From: Serratia sp. AKBS12
GTDB taxonomy: Bacteria; Pseudomonadota; Gammaproteobacteria; Enterobacterales; Enterobacteriaceae
Direction of reading: 5' to 3'
Assembly (NCBI RefSeq): GCF_024793895.1
Contig: NZ_JANUSB010000007.1
Location: 124,001 to 188,000 of the forward strand
Length of the DNA: 64,000 bases
The position numbers were made by a program, and so were the translations under genes. Positions 19,307-27,680 of the stretch are shown here, piece by piece. How positions within the stretch are numbered: position 1 is the first letter of the stretch; the number at the start of each line of letters is the position of its first letter. Under the pieces are notes generated by a model, which had not been told where the DNA came from, did not search any database, and was given only the letters and a program-made list of their open reading frames with translations.

Positions 19307-19807
19307 TCAGAAATAGTCCACCAGCATGGTTGCGCCGCTGCTGAACTCGCCTTCGGTTAGCGTGCTGGCGGCATTTTTCACCGGCACGGCATCCAGCTTG
19401 GGCAGATTGGCGTAATCAATACTGAATGCGCTATTGATATTCAACGCCTTGCCGTCCGCCAACAGCTTAATGCCCAAACCATTGACGCTGGTCTGCAGCA
19501 CATTGGCGTTAAACGCGGCGCCGCTGCCGACGATTTTCATTTTCAACTGGCGTGAACCGTCGAGAAATTCGCATTCGACGGTGTAGTCCAGCCGCTGCAT
19601 ATAACGATTGCCGTCAATTCTGTTCACCCCGACGTCACCAAAATTGACATCAATCACTTTTCCTTTATTAATAACGCACGGCGGCGGTGCCACTATGGTG
19701 GCGGAAATATTTACCTGCGTGCCCTGGTCAGCGGCCAAAACGCCACCGCAGGCTGCCGACAGGGCGACCAGCATGCCACCCCTCAGCCCTTTGCTTATGC
19801 TGAACAT
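19307..19807 (-). CDS. Fimbrial minor pilin
   Basis: I choose the ATG at 19807 (MFSISKGLRGG), giving 166 residues; upstream in-frame residues overlap the adhesin gene. A signal peptide ends near VLAAD. The mature domain has the chaperone-usher pilin pattern: APPPCVINKGKVIDVNFGDVGV with the first Cys, the partner Cys in VECEF, and a C-terminal TMLVDYF donor/acceptor strand with penultimate Tyr. It follows the FimH-like adhesin gene by 16 bases on the same strand. It is probably a tip adaptor (FimG/F-like) delivered by the usher encoded on the opposite strand. Confidence 0.85.
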   Translation of the reverse strand: MFSISKGLRGGMLVALSAACGGVLAADQGTQVNISATIVAPPPCVINKGKVIDVNFGDVGVNRIDGNRYMQRLDYTVECEFLDGSRQLKMKIVGSGAAFNANVLQTSVNGLGIKLLADGKALNINSAFSIDYANLPKLDAVPVKNAASTLTEGEFSSGATMLVDYF

Positions 19808-19823
19808 AATCGTTAACCCTGCC

Positions 19824-20792
19824 TCACGGAGCACTGAAAATAAGCGTTGCCGATCCGGATAATGGCCCGGTGGCAATGCTGGTATAAGGTACGTTATTTT
19901 TTACCGGCACAAAGGTGATGGTATCGCTACCGACGCCGTTGACGATGCGTGTTCGAAAGGCGTCGTTGGGTTTAACCACCGCGTCTTTATACATCATGGC
20001 CACGCCGACATTGGCATTGGTGGTCTTGATGTAATCCGCTGAAAACCCGCTGGAATCGCTGACCAGACGAATCAGGATATCCTGCGTGGCGCTCAGATCG
20101 TCACATTGATATGTCAACGCCTTGTCCTGTTTTATCTGCGCATTATTGACCGTTGTCGTCAGATAATCCTGCCTGATCTGGTTAAAGTTGACGTCAATCT
20201 GCCGGCCGTTATTGATGGTGCAGGTGGTGGTGACAAAATACGCATCATTATCGGCAATCAGCCGCCAGCGGTAAGGGCCGCACTGTGGGCAATTCGGTCG
20301 GTCGTTGGTTTGGGAGAAATTGATTTGACCAATAACGTCACCTTTATTGATTTTAATATCAGGGGTCGGGAAACGGTTCAGCACGATGTATACCCGAATG
20401 GCGATCGACTGCGTATTCAGGTTGGTCAGCGTTACGACATTAATGCCGGAGGAGACCGGAGAAGGATAATCGCGGCCATTAATTGTCATGCCGCTGCCGA
20501 TGCCGCCAAAAATGCCATTATTCATGCCCAGCGCCGGACTGTCGGTTTTCAAATAATCCGTCCAGCTGGCAACGTCATTTTTACAGGTGACCTGGCTGAC
20601 GTTGACGATTTCATTCTTGCCATAGGAGAGTTGTGGCCCGATGCGTACCCGCACGTCGACCGGGGTGGTGGAGCCGCCAGGCCGGATCAGGCCACCGTCC
20701 GAGGTTCTGCAGGTAAAGGCAGACGCATTCCCCGCCAGTAAAAGGGCGGCTAACATCAGGCCACTGTTGACCAGGAAAACTAATTTTCTCAC
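19824..20792 (-). CDS. FimH-like two-domain fimbrial tip adhesin
   Basis: The 322-residue protein has a signal peptide (about 1-25, ending ASA) and then FTCRTSDGGLIRPGGSTTPVDV. This resembles the mature start of FimH (FACKTANGTAIPIGGGSANV). The lectin-like domain spans about residues 26-190 and includes CKNDVASWTDYLKTDSPALG and NGRDYPSP. The pilin domain follows from about 195 (TTTCTINNGRQIDVNFNQI to SGSATLIFSAP). It would sit at the tip of the pilus and bind a host or surface glycan; specificity cannot be read from sequence. It is transcribed with a PapI-like regulator upstream, away from the usher operon, an unusual split. Confidence 0.85.
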   Translation of the reverse strand: MRKLVFLVNSGLMLAALLLAGNASAFTCRTSDGGLIRPGGSTTPVDVRVRIGPQLSYGKNEIVNVSQVTCKNDVASWTDYLKTDSPALGMNNGIFGGIGSGMTINGRDYPSPVSSGINVVTLTNLNTQSIAIRVYIVLNRFPTPDIKINKGDVIGQINFSQTNDRPNCPQCGPYRWRLIADNDAYFVTTTCTINNGRQIDVNFNQIRQDYLTTTVNNAQIKQDKALTYQCDDLSATQDILIRLVSDSSGFSADYIKTTNANVGVAMMYKDAVVKPNDAFRTRIVNGVGSDTITFVPVKNNVPYTSIATGPLSGSATLIFSAP

Positions 20793-20861
20793 TGTAATAT
20801 CCCAATAATGAGTGACTAACGGCAGCGCCTGTCGCAGTTGGCAACTCGGCGCGAGCTATCC

Positions 20862-21188
20862 TTATTTTGCCGGTGGAGAGGTTGTGGGGGGCTTAATATT
20901 GGTATGATCGGTCGCTGAGGTAGGCAATACCGGGTACCAGCGTAGCGAGTTTTTCACCGAGCCGGCGGAAACAATAACCTCGCCTTTTTCCACCATATCC
21001 AATAATAAATTCCGGGCGCGATACACGCCGACATCGATATATTCCGCCAATTGTCGCGTTGATAGCCATTTCTGCTGATTTAACGGTGGTTTACCGCATT
21101 CTGAAGGTGGTGAAAGCGTGAGTAGCGCCTGCCGCAGGTCTCGCTGAAGTTGTTGTATTTCCTGCTTTTTAGGAGATAGTGCTTCCAT
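20862..21188 (-). CDS. PapI/FaeA-like fimbrial regulator
   Basis: I choose the ATG at 21188, preceded by gaggatgtatt, giving 108 residues. The upstream in-frame extension runs into the promoter region. Residues about 43-90 form a winged helix (WLSTRQLAEYIDVGVYRARNLLLDMVEKGEVIV), the pattern of PapI/FaeA-family proteins that work with Lrp at methylation-sensitive GATC sites to switch fimbriae on and off. The C-terminal tail is Pro/Thr-rich. It heads a leftward unit with the adhesin and minor pilin, and faces the 660-base AT-rich control region upstream of the major pilin gene. Confidence 0.75.
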   Translation of the reverse strand: MEALSPKKQEIQQLQRDLRQALLTLSPPSECGKPPLNQQKWLSTRQLAEYIDVGVYRARNLLLDMVEKGEVIVSAGSVKNSLRWYPVLPTSATDHTNIKPPTTSPPAK

Positions 21189-21848
21189 AATACATCCTCT
21201 GTATTCCGTTGCTGCTTTCCCTGGAAGAAATTCATTTTCTCTATATGCTGCGTATAGGATAAAACCAAGAGAAAGCAAATGACTAACTCTGTTGACTGCC
21301 TGAAATTTTTAGTTTTTTTTCGCCTTACTTTATAGGCGTTTACCAAGGGCCGAAGTCATAAGATTAGGCCTATTTTTGGTTTATTATATTCACAAAACCC
21401 CAGTTTGCGATCTCATTGTTTGGCAAATAACAAAAAACAGGATTTTGTTCTAGTTTTGAATATTTTACGATCTATGAGGCTAAAAATAGTGGGAAATTAG
21501 CCGGATAAAGGAAATAAATTGCGAATATTTAACGGGCGTTAAAAAACTCTTTGTTTAAAGCAGGGCTTTTGCCAGAATATTCATCGCCGGCCATGAGGGC
21601 TAGCTTGGGTAAATGAGATTTTATTCGCTAATTAAACGATTATTTATGCCGTTGAGTTTATTAATGAATTAAATCCTTTTTCCCGCTATTAAAGGGAGGC
21701 TTTATCGTAGACATCTCTCTGGCTCTGGCAAGTTTACTACTCTCAAAATGCTAAAGATTAAGAGCTGCTTATTTATGCGCGGTTACGCGTTGGGCTGCCC
21801 GATCTTTACGGGAATACGCATTATTTTCTTATAAGGAATATAGGTTTT
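21189..21848. promoter_or_regulatory. AT-rich divergent fimbrial control region
   Basis: The 660 bases separate the PapI-like gene and the major pilin gene. They hold no credible coding frame and are far more AT-rich than the flanks. Two GATC sites, 21409-21412 and 21469-21472, lie 60 bases apart. Both sit in the context CGATCT followed by an AT-rich stretch, which recalls the Dam/Lrp boxes of pap-type switches. Hence this is a candidate epigenetic switch region. No long inverted repeats or recombinase gene suggesting DNA inversion were seen. Confidence 0.5.
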
Positions 21849-22370
21849 ATGAAACTTAATAAAGTCATGATGGCAGCAGTGATTGCATTTGGCGCTACCT
21901 CTTTCGCTCACGCTGCCGATCAGGGTCACGGTAAAGTAAAATTCATCGGTTCTATTATTGATGCACCTTGCTCTATTGCACCAGAATCGATCTATCAGAT
22001 CGTAGATCTGGGCCAGGTGTCCAACGTGGCGCTGAAAAATGGCGGCACCTCCAACCCACGTCCGTTTGACATCAAACTGGAGCAGTGTGATACCACTACG
22101 CTGAAAAGCGTCAGCGTAACCTTCAGCGGCACCGAATCTACCGGTAACAAGGATCTGTTGGGGATTGCAGGTACTGCCAAAGGCGCTGGCATCGCCATTT
22201 CCTATAACGGCAAACCTATCACTCTGGGTACCGCTACCCCGTCTCAGAACCTGAACAACAACAACAACACCCTGCACTTTGCCGCTTATTTGCAAGGCGA
22301 AGGTGCCTCGGCTGCCGTGGTTCCAGGTGATTTCACCGCCGTAGCCGACTTCACGCTGGCCTATCAGTAA
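21849..22370 (+). CDS. Major fimbrial subunit, MrpA/FimA-like
   Basis: The 173-residue pilin starts at the ATG at 21849 after ataagga. A signal peptide of about 22 residues ends AHAAD, and the mature start DQGHGKVKFIGSIIDAPCSI closely resembles Proteus MrpA and other Serratia pilins. The Cys pair (DAPCSI and EQCDTT) and the C-terminal VADFTLAYQ strand are typical. It polymerises by donor-strand exchange to form the pilus shaft. It is the first gene of the rightward operon and uses codons in the manner of a highly expressed gene. Confidence 0.93.
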   Translation: MKLNKVMMAAVIAFGATSFAHAADQGHGKVKFIGSIIDAPCSIAPESIYQIVDLGQVSNVALKNGGTSNPRPFDIKLEQCDTTTLKSVSVTFSGTESTGNKDLLGIAGTAKGAGIAISYNGKPITLGTATPSQNLNNNNNTLHFAAYLQGEGASAAVVPGDFTAVADFTLAYQ

Positions 22371-22449
22371 GTAACCCCGCAGGTATAAATACACCAGGCA
22401 TGCTGCGAGTTGCATGTCTGGTTAATCTCCTGTCAAAAGGAATGCCGCG

Positions 22450-22992
22450 ATGTTTTTACAAGGGAATCATGGCGTGAAATCGTGGGTATGGATATTGGCG
22501 CTGGCTTCTGCGGCGTGTGACGCCGCGCCTGTCATTCAGGGGTGGGGGCGAGTCAATATGCAGGGTGCGATTATTGATACCGCCTGTGCGATTGCCGCCG
22601 GCAGCCGCGACCAGACAATCGACATGGATACCATTCCACTTGGGCAAATCATTCGTGACGGTCGGGGACTGACCAAAAGCTTCAGTATTGAATTGGTGAA
22701 CTGTCAATTAGAACGACCAGGCAATAAACCGGACTGGCGATTTTTTCAGGTGACGTTTGACGGCTCTGCCGAAGACGGTCTTTTTGGCGTACAGGGAGAA
22801 GCCCGTGGTGTGGCGCTGAGAATAAACGACGCTGACGGCAATCAGGTGATACCAGGCAAACCATTGTCGCTGGAAAAAATAATACCGGGAAACAGCACGC
22901 TTAATTATTCCATGACGCTGATGCCTAATCACCAACCGCTCAGGGCCGGGGCCTATTTTTCCACGCTGCGTTTTAAACTGGATTATTTTTAA
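22450..22992 (+). CDS. Fimbrial subunit, MrpB/PapH-like
   Basis: The 180-residue protein has a signal peptide ending CDAAP and the pilin pattern: GRVNMQGAIIDTACAIAAGSRDQTIDM, second Cys in ELVNCQLERP, and C-terminal TLRFKLDYF. Position directly between the major pilin and the usher and the sequence resemblance match MrpB of Proteus MR/P fimbriae. MrpB/PapH-like subunits anchor or terminate the shaft. An aaaagga-type ribosome site lies at about 22436-22442. Confidence 0.85.
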   Translation: MFLQGNHGVKSWVWILALASAACDAAPVIQGWGRVNMQGAIIDTACAIAAGSRDQTIDMDTIPLGQIIRDGRGLTKSFSIELVNCQLERPGNKPDWRFFQVTFDGSAEDGLFGVQGEARGVALRINDADGNQVIPGKPLSLEKIIPGNSTLNYSMTLMPNHQPLRAGAYFSTLRFKLDYF

Positions 22993-23040
22993 TTTTCTCT
23001 CGTTTTGGCAGTTAATGGGTTTTTAAAAGGGATTTTTATT

Positions 23041-25599
23041 ATGCTTTCACCGGCAGGGAAATTATTTCGTCTTCAGGTCCTGGGACTGTGCATTACCTTG
23101 TCGTTAAGCCATTCGGTTATGCGGGCTTACGCCGCGGACGAAGTCCAGTTCAACACCGATGTTTTAGATATCAACGATCGAAAGAATATCGATCTGAGCC
23201 AATTTACGCGCAGTGGCTATATTATGCCGGGCGCTTATACCCTGGTCGTACACGTTAATAAAATGGACCTGCCGGAACAGCCGATCGGTTTTGTCGCGCC
23301 GGAGAACGATGCCAAAGGCAGCGAAGTGTGTTTATCGCCAACGCTGGTCGGCCAATTGGGCCTCAAAGAAAAGCTGGCGACTACGCTGCGCTGGTCGCAC
23401 GACGGCCAGTGTCTGGATCTGACCAGCCTGAAAGGCATGGAAGCACACGGCGATCTGAGTACCTCATCGCTGTATCTCAATATTCCCCAGGCGTATCTGG
23501 AGTACAGCTCCGAGAATTGGGATCCGCCTTCTCGCTGGGATAACGGTATTCCGGGCCTGCTGTTTGACTACAACGTCAACGGCCAAAGCCAGAAGAACCT
23601 GAAGGGAGGTGGCAGCGGTTATAGCCTGAGCGGCAACGGCACCACCGGCGGTAACCTCGGCGCCTGGCGGCTACGCGCCGACTGGCAGGCGAACCTTAAT
23701 CACCAGACCGGCTCGGGCCAGCAGACCAACACCCAGTTCGACTGGAGCCGTTATTACGCCTATCGGGCGATCCCGGCGCTGCGTTCCCGCCTGACCATGG
23801 GCGAGGATTATTTGAATTCCGACCTGTTCGACAGCCTGCGCTTCACCGGCGCCAGCCTGCGTTCGGACGACAATATGCTGCCGCCGAATCTGCGTGGCTA
23901 TGCGCCGGAAGTGAGCGGGGTGGCCAAGACCAACGCCAAGGTGGTTATCAGCCAGCAAGGACGCGTGCTGTATGAAACGCAGGTCGCTGCCGGGCCATTC
24001 CGTATTCAGGACATTAACGATGCCGTGTCCGGCGAGCTGGAGGTGCGGGTAGAGGAGCAGGACGGCAGCGTGCAGGAGTTCAAGATGAACACCGCCAGTA
24101 TCCCGTACCTGACGCGTCCGGGCAGCGTGCGCTACAAGCTGGCGGCGGGCAAGCCGTCGGAATGGGGCCATCATCTGCGCGGGCCGTTGTTCGGAACCGG
24201 GGAATTTTCCTGGGGGGTCAGCAACGGCTGGTCACTGTACGGCGGTGCGATCGCCGGTGGCGATTACAACGCCCTGTCGCTGGGTATTGGTCGCGACTTG
24301 ATGGCTCTGGGAGCGCTGTCGTTTGACGCCACGCAATCGCGCGCCAGCTTGCCGCAGGACGGCGTCAAGAGCGGCAGTTCCTATCGCCTGAGCTATTCAA
24401 AGAACTTCGATGAGTACGACAGCCAGGTGACGTTTGCCGGTTACCGCTTCTCCCAGGAGGATTTCATGAGCATGGGGGAATACCTGGACGAACGTTACGA
24501 AGGCAACCGCAGCGGCAAGAGCAAGGAGATGTACACCATCACCTTCAACAAGCAGTTCCGCGATCTGGGGTTGAGCGCCTATCTCAACTATAGCCACCAA
24601 ACGTACTGGGATCGGGCTGCCAACGATCGCTATAACCTGATGCTGTCGCGTTACTTCGACATCGGCGACGTCAAAAACGCCAGCGTGTCGCTGTCGGCCT
24701 ACCGCAATCGTTACAACGAGCGCAACGACGACGGTATGTATCTGTCGCTGTCGGTGCCCTGGGGCAACGCCGCCACGCTCAGCTACAACATGACGGTTGA
24801 CCGCGACGACAGCTCGCATCGCGTGGGCTATTACGATCGGATCGATGAACACAATAACTATCAGTTGAACGCCGGTGTCGCCCGTAGCGGGGCAACCATG
24901 AGCGGCTATTACAGCCACGAGGGCGATCTGGCGCAGATCAACGCCAACGCCAGCTATCAGGCCGGCCGTTACAGCGCGGTCGGCCTGGCGGCACAGGGCG
25001 GCATGACGCTGACGGCAGAAGGTGCGGTGCTGCACCGCACCAACACCCCGGGCGGCACGCGATTGCTGCTCGATACCGATGGCGTGGCGGACGTGCCGGT
25101 GCGTGGCTATGGCAGCACGGTAATGACCAACCGCTTTGGCAAGGCGGTAGTCACCGACGTCAACAGCTATTACCGCAACAAGGCCAGCATCGATCTCAAC
25201 CGCCTGGATGACAACGTGGAAGCCACGCGTTCGGTGGTACAGGCCACCCTGACCGAAGGGGCGATCGGCTATCGCAAGTTCGACGTGATCGCCGGCGAGA
25301 AGGCGATGGCGATCGTCAAACTGGCCGATGGCAGCGAACCGCCGTTCGGCGCAACGGTAATCAACTCACGCAAGCAGCAGACCGGTATCGTCAACGACGG
25401 CGGCAGCGTCTATCTGTCTGGCATCAATGCCGGTGAGGTGATGAGCGTGCACTGGAACGGCGGGCCGCAGTGTGAAATTCGTCTGCCGACGCCGCTGCCG
25501 GCCGACATGCTGATGAATACCCTGTTATTGCCATGTCACCCCGTGACGGCGAATACGCCCGCACCGGCCGCCCAGCGCGCGGCGGCCACTCGTTCATGA
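23041..25599 (+). CDS. Fimbrial outer-membrane usher
   Basis: I choose the ATG at 23041, giving 852 residues; a GTG 36 bases upstream is also in frame. After the signal peptide (ending RAYAAD) comes the usher N-terminal domain (VQFNTDVLDINDRKNIDLSQF). The central 24-strand barrel with plug follows, including LGEDYLNSDLFDSLRFTGA-like and VSGVAKTNAKVVISQQGRVL segments. The C-terminal domains include ADGSEPPFGATVINSR and a final Cys pair (QCEIRLP, LLPCHP). Ushers of this family catalyse ordered pilus assembly across the outer membrane. Oddly, the protein ends in a low-complexity Ala/Pro/Thr tail (TANTPAPAAQRAAATRS). Confidence 0.95.
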   Translation: MLSPAGKLFRLQVLGLCITLSLSHSVMRAYAADEVQFNTDVLDINDRKNIDLSQFTRSGYIMPGAYTLVVHVNKMDLPEQPIGFVAPENDAKGSEVCLSPTLVGQLGLKEKLATTLRWSHDGQCLDLTSLKGMEAHGDLSTSSLYLNIPQAYLEYSSENWDPPSRWDNGIPGLLFDYNVNGQSQKNLKGGGSGYSLSGNGTTGGNLGAWRLRADWQANLNHQTGSGQQTNTQFDWSRYYAYRAIPALRSRLTMGEDYLNSDLFDSLRFTGASLRSDDNMLPPNLRGYAPEVSGVAKTNAKVVISQQGRVLYETQVAAGPFRIQDINDAVSGELEVRVEEQDGSVQEFKMNTASIPYLTRPGSVRYKLAAGKPSEWGHHLRGPLFGTGEFSWGVSNGWSLYGGAIAGGDYNALSLGIGRDLMALGALSFDATQSRASLPQDGVKSGSSYRLSYSKNFDEYDSQVTFAGYRFSQEDFMSMGEYLDERYEGNRSGKSKEMYTITFNKQFRDLGLSAYLNYSHQTYWDRAANDRYNLMLSRYFDIGDVKNASVSLSAYRNRYNERNDDGMYLSLSVPWGNAATLSYNMTVDRDDSSHRVGYYDRIDEHNNYQLNAGVARSGATMSGYYSHEGDLAQINANASYQAGRYSAVGLAAQGGMTLTAEGAVLHRTNTPGGTRLLLDTDGVADVPVRGYGSTVMTNRFGKAVVTDVNSYYRNKASIDLNRLDDNVEATRSVVQATLTEGAIGYRKFDVIAGEKAMAIVKLADGSEPPFGATVINSRKQQTGIVNDGGSVYLSGINAGEVMSVHWNGGPQCEIRLPTPLPADMLMNTLLLPCHPVTANTPAPAAQRAAATRS

Positions 25600-25630
25600 A
25601 TGATTGTTAACCGTGAAGAAGATAAACCCG

Positions 25631-26389
25631 ATGATGAACACAGCAAGATTTTCCCTGTTGAGCACTTTTGCCGCCATGGCGGCGCTGGCGGCGGGCATGG
25701 TCGCCACGTCGTCCCAGGCGGCCATCGCGCTGGATCGCACGCGTGTGATCTTCAGCGGTGACCAAAAGACCATGAGTCTTAACGTCAGCAACCAGAACCA
25801 GCAGTTGCCATATCTGGCACAGGGATGGATTGAAGATGCCCAGGGTAACAAGATCCAAAGTCCGTTTACCGTCCTGCCACCGGTGCAGCGTATCGAGCCG
25901 GGCAAACCGAGCCAGGTGAAGATCCAGGCGCTGCCGGTGGCCAGGCAGTTGCCGCAGGATCGCGAGACGCTTTATTACTTCAACCTGCGCGAAATCCCGC
26001 CACGCAGCGATAAGCCCAATACGCTGCAAATTGCGCTGCAAACGCGAATAAAAATGTTCTATCGGCCGGCGGCGATTGCGCCGCAGAAAAATGCGGCGCC
26101 AAGCCAGGAGGCGCTGACGCTGACCCGGCGGGGCGACAGCTATCAGGTGAACAACCCGACGCCGTATTACGTGACGCTGGTAGACGCCAGTACGCGCAAA
26201 GAGGGCAAGGGAGTGGCCGGTTTTGAGCCGCTGATGATTGCGCCGAAGGGCAGCGCGCCGTTGAGCGTTTCGGCGGCTGCATTGGGTGCCAGCCCGGTAC
26301 TGACTTATATCAATGATTACGGCGGCCGCCCACAGCTGGTGTTCAGCTGCAACGGCGGTAGCTGCCAGGTGGTGCCGGACAGGAAGTAG
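25631..26389 (+). CDS. Periplasmic fimbrial chaperone
   Basis: The 252-residue protein (ATG at 25631; a GTG at 25613 is an alternative) has a signal peptide ending SSQAA. The PapD-type immunoglobulin domains start IALDRTRVIFSGDQKTMSLNVSN. The chaperone signature LYYFNLREIPPRSDKPNTLQIALQTRIKMFYRP is present, and the C-terminal domain ends with a Cys pair (FSCNGGSC). It donates a strand to subunits in the periplasm and targets them to the usher. It sits 31 bases after the usher. Confidence 0.95.
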   Translation: MMNTARFSLLSTFAAMAALAAGMVATSSQAAIALDRTRVIFSGDQKTMSLNVSNQNQQLPYLAQGWIEDAQGNKIQSPFTVLPPVQRIEPGKPSQVKIQALPVARQLPQDRETLYYFNLREIPPRSDKPNTLQIALQTRIKMFYRPAAIAPQKNAAPSQEALTLTRRGDSYQVNNPTPYYVTLVDASTRKEGKGVAGFEPLMIAPKGSAPLSVSAAALGASPVLTYINDYGGRPQLVFSCNGGSCQVVPDRK

Positions 26390-26427
26390 CCGGTAACGGC
26401 AGTCAACAGACAGCGGAGAGAACAACC

Positions 26428-27072
26428 ATGTACAACAGCCCCGGAACCCCCCTTGATCGCTATCAGCGACGGCGGATTGGCCTGACGGCGGCGGCAGCGC
26501 TGATGGTGCCACTGACGGCCGGCATGATTTTGATGCTGATGCCGCAGGCGCGAGCGGTAGACAACTGGGACGTAGAAGGCGCCACCGGCATGTTGCATGT
26601 CCACGGCGAGCTGACCGAAAGCGCCTGTAGCCTGGAAATGGCCTCGGCGCGGCAAGAGATTTGGCTGGGCAACACCGGCAGCGCGCATTTTCAGCAGCCG
26701 GGCGATCGTGGTACGCCAGTGGCGTTCGAACTGAAGTTGAAGGATTGCCTGCGTGCACCGGCCAGCAGCCGAGACGCCTGGAGCGGTGCGCTGGCATGGA
26801 GCGGTAGTCAGCCGGCGGTTTCGGTGGCTTTTATGGCGCCAGCCGATGACGACGCGCCGATGCTGGTCAAGGTAACGGGCGTCAGCGGACTGGGATTGCA
26901 GCTGGCGGACAGCAGTGGGCAGCCGGTACGCCTTGGCGTACGCAATAAACCAAGGCTGCTGTCACCGGGGCAAAATACCTTGAGCTATACGGTGACGCCG
27001 GTGCGTACGCCGGCAACGCTGGGCGTTGGTGCCTACCGCGCGGTGATTGATTTTCGGCTGTTTTACGACTGA
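26428..27072 (+). CDS. Fimbrial minor subunit
   Basis: The 214-residue protein has an unusually long N-region before a hydrophobic signal (about residues 17-36) ending ARAVD. The pilin pattern follows: GMLHVHGELTESACSLEMAS with the first Cys, KDCLRAP with the second, and a C-terminal AVIDFRLFYD strand. It contains an insert around residues 110-140 compared with the short pilins. Its location after the chaperone matches the minor pilins MrpE/F/G of MR/P-type operons. A cggagag ribosome site precedes the ATG. Confidence 0.8.
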   Translation: MYNSPGTPLDRYQRRRIGLTAAAALMVPLTAGMILMLMPQARAVDNWDVEGATGMLHVHGELTESACSLEMASARQEIWLGNTGSAHFQQPGDRGTPVAFELKLKDCLRAPASSRDAWSGALAWSGSQPAVSVAFMAPADDDAPMLVKVTGVSGLGLQLADSSGQPVRLGVRNKPRLLSPGQNTLSYTVTPVRTPATLGVGAYRAVIDFRLFYD

Positions 27073-27128
27073 TCGCCGCACGGCGGCAAGCAGCGGTGAG
27101 CGCAATGTCAATAAAGGAGAGTGTCATC

Positions 27129-27680
27129 ATGCGCGCAAAACAAACCAGCCGACGCGGCAGCGCGCTGTTGGGCGTCGGTATCGTGCTGGCGGGGCTGATG
27201 GCTCAGCCGGCGGCGGCAGATGAAAATATGCGTTTTCACGGGGTATTGGTCGCGGAGCCCTGCGTGATCCTGCCGGGAGAGGATCGGATCCAGCTCGATT
27301 TCGGCACCATTGTCGACAAATACCTGTACCTGAATACCCGCACCCATAGTCAGATTTTTACGCTGCATCTGGCGGAATGCGATCTGAGTCTGGGCAATAC
27401 GGTGTCGGTTACCTTCAGCGGCAACGAAAACGCCAACCTGCCCGGATTGCTGGCGCTGGACGGCGGCAGCAGCGCATCGGGCATTGCCATCGGTCTGGAA
27501 AACCGTGATGGCACCGCCTTGCCATTGAACAGCGCCAGCGACAAATATCGCCTGGCGGCGGGCAGTAACCAGATTGCCCTACAGGCCTATGTGCAAGGTG
27601 AACCGGAAGCCATTCGTAATAAAACCATCGGCCGCGGAGAGTTCAGTGCGACAGCCACGTTCAGCCTGGAATACGAGTAA
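27129..27680 (+). CDS. Fimbrial minor subunit
   Basis: The 183-residue protein starts at the ATG at 27129 after aaaggaga; an upstream in-frame ATG is less well supported. A signal peptide ends PAAADE. The pilin domain runs FHGVLVAEPCVILPGEDRIQLDFGTI, HLAECDLSLGNTVSVTFSG and SATATFSLEYE. It is probably a tip-fibrillum or adaptor subunit. Its last 35 bases overlap the proposed GTG start of the PglL-like gene, tying pilin synthesis to that enzyme. Confidence 0.82.
   Translation: MRAKQTSRRGSALLGVGIVLAGLMAQPAAADENMRFHGVLVAEPCVILPGEDRIQLDFGTIVDKYLYLNTRTHSQIFTLHLAECDLSLGNTVSVTFSGNENANLPGLLALDGGSSASGIAIGLENRDGTALPLNSASDKYRLAAGSNQIALQAYVQGEPEAIRNKTIGRGEFSATATFSLEYE

Noticed and set aside
21189-21848. 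Fim-type invertible promoter
   Set aside because: No matching inverted repeats were found by eye and no site-specific recombinase gene lies near the fimbrial genes. A methylation switch fits better.
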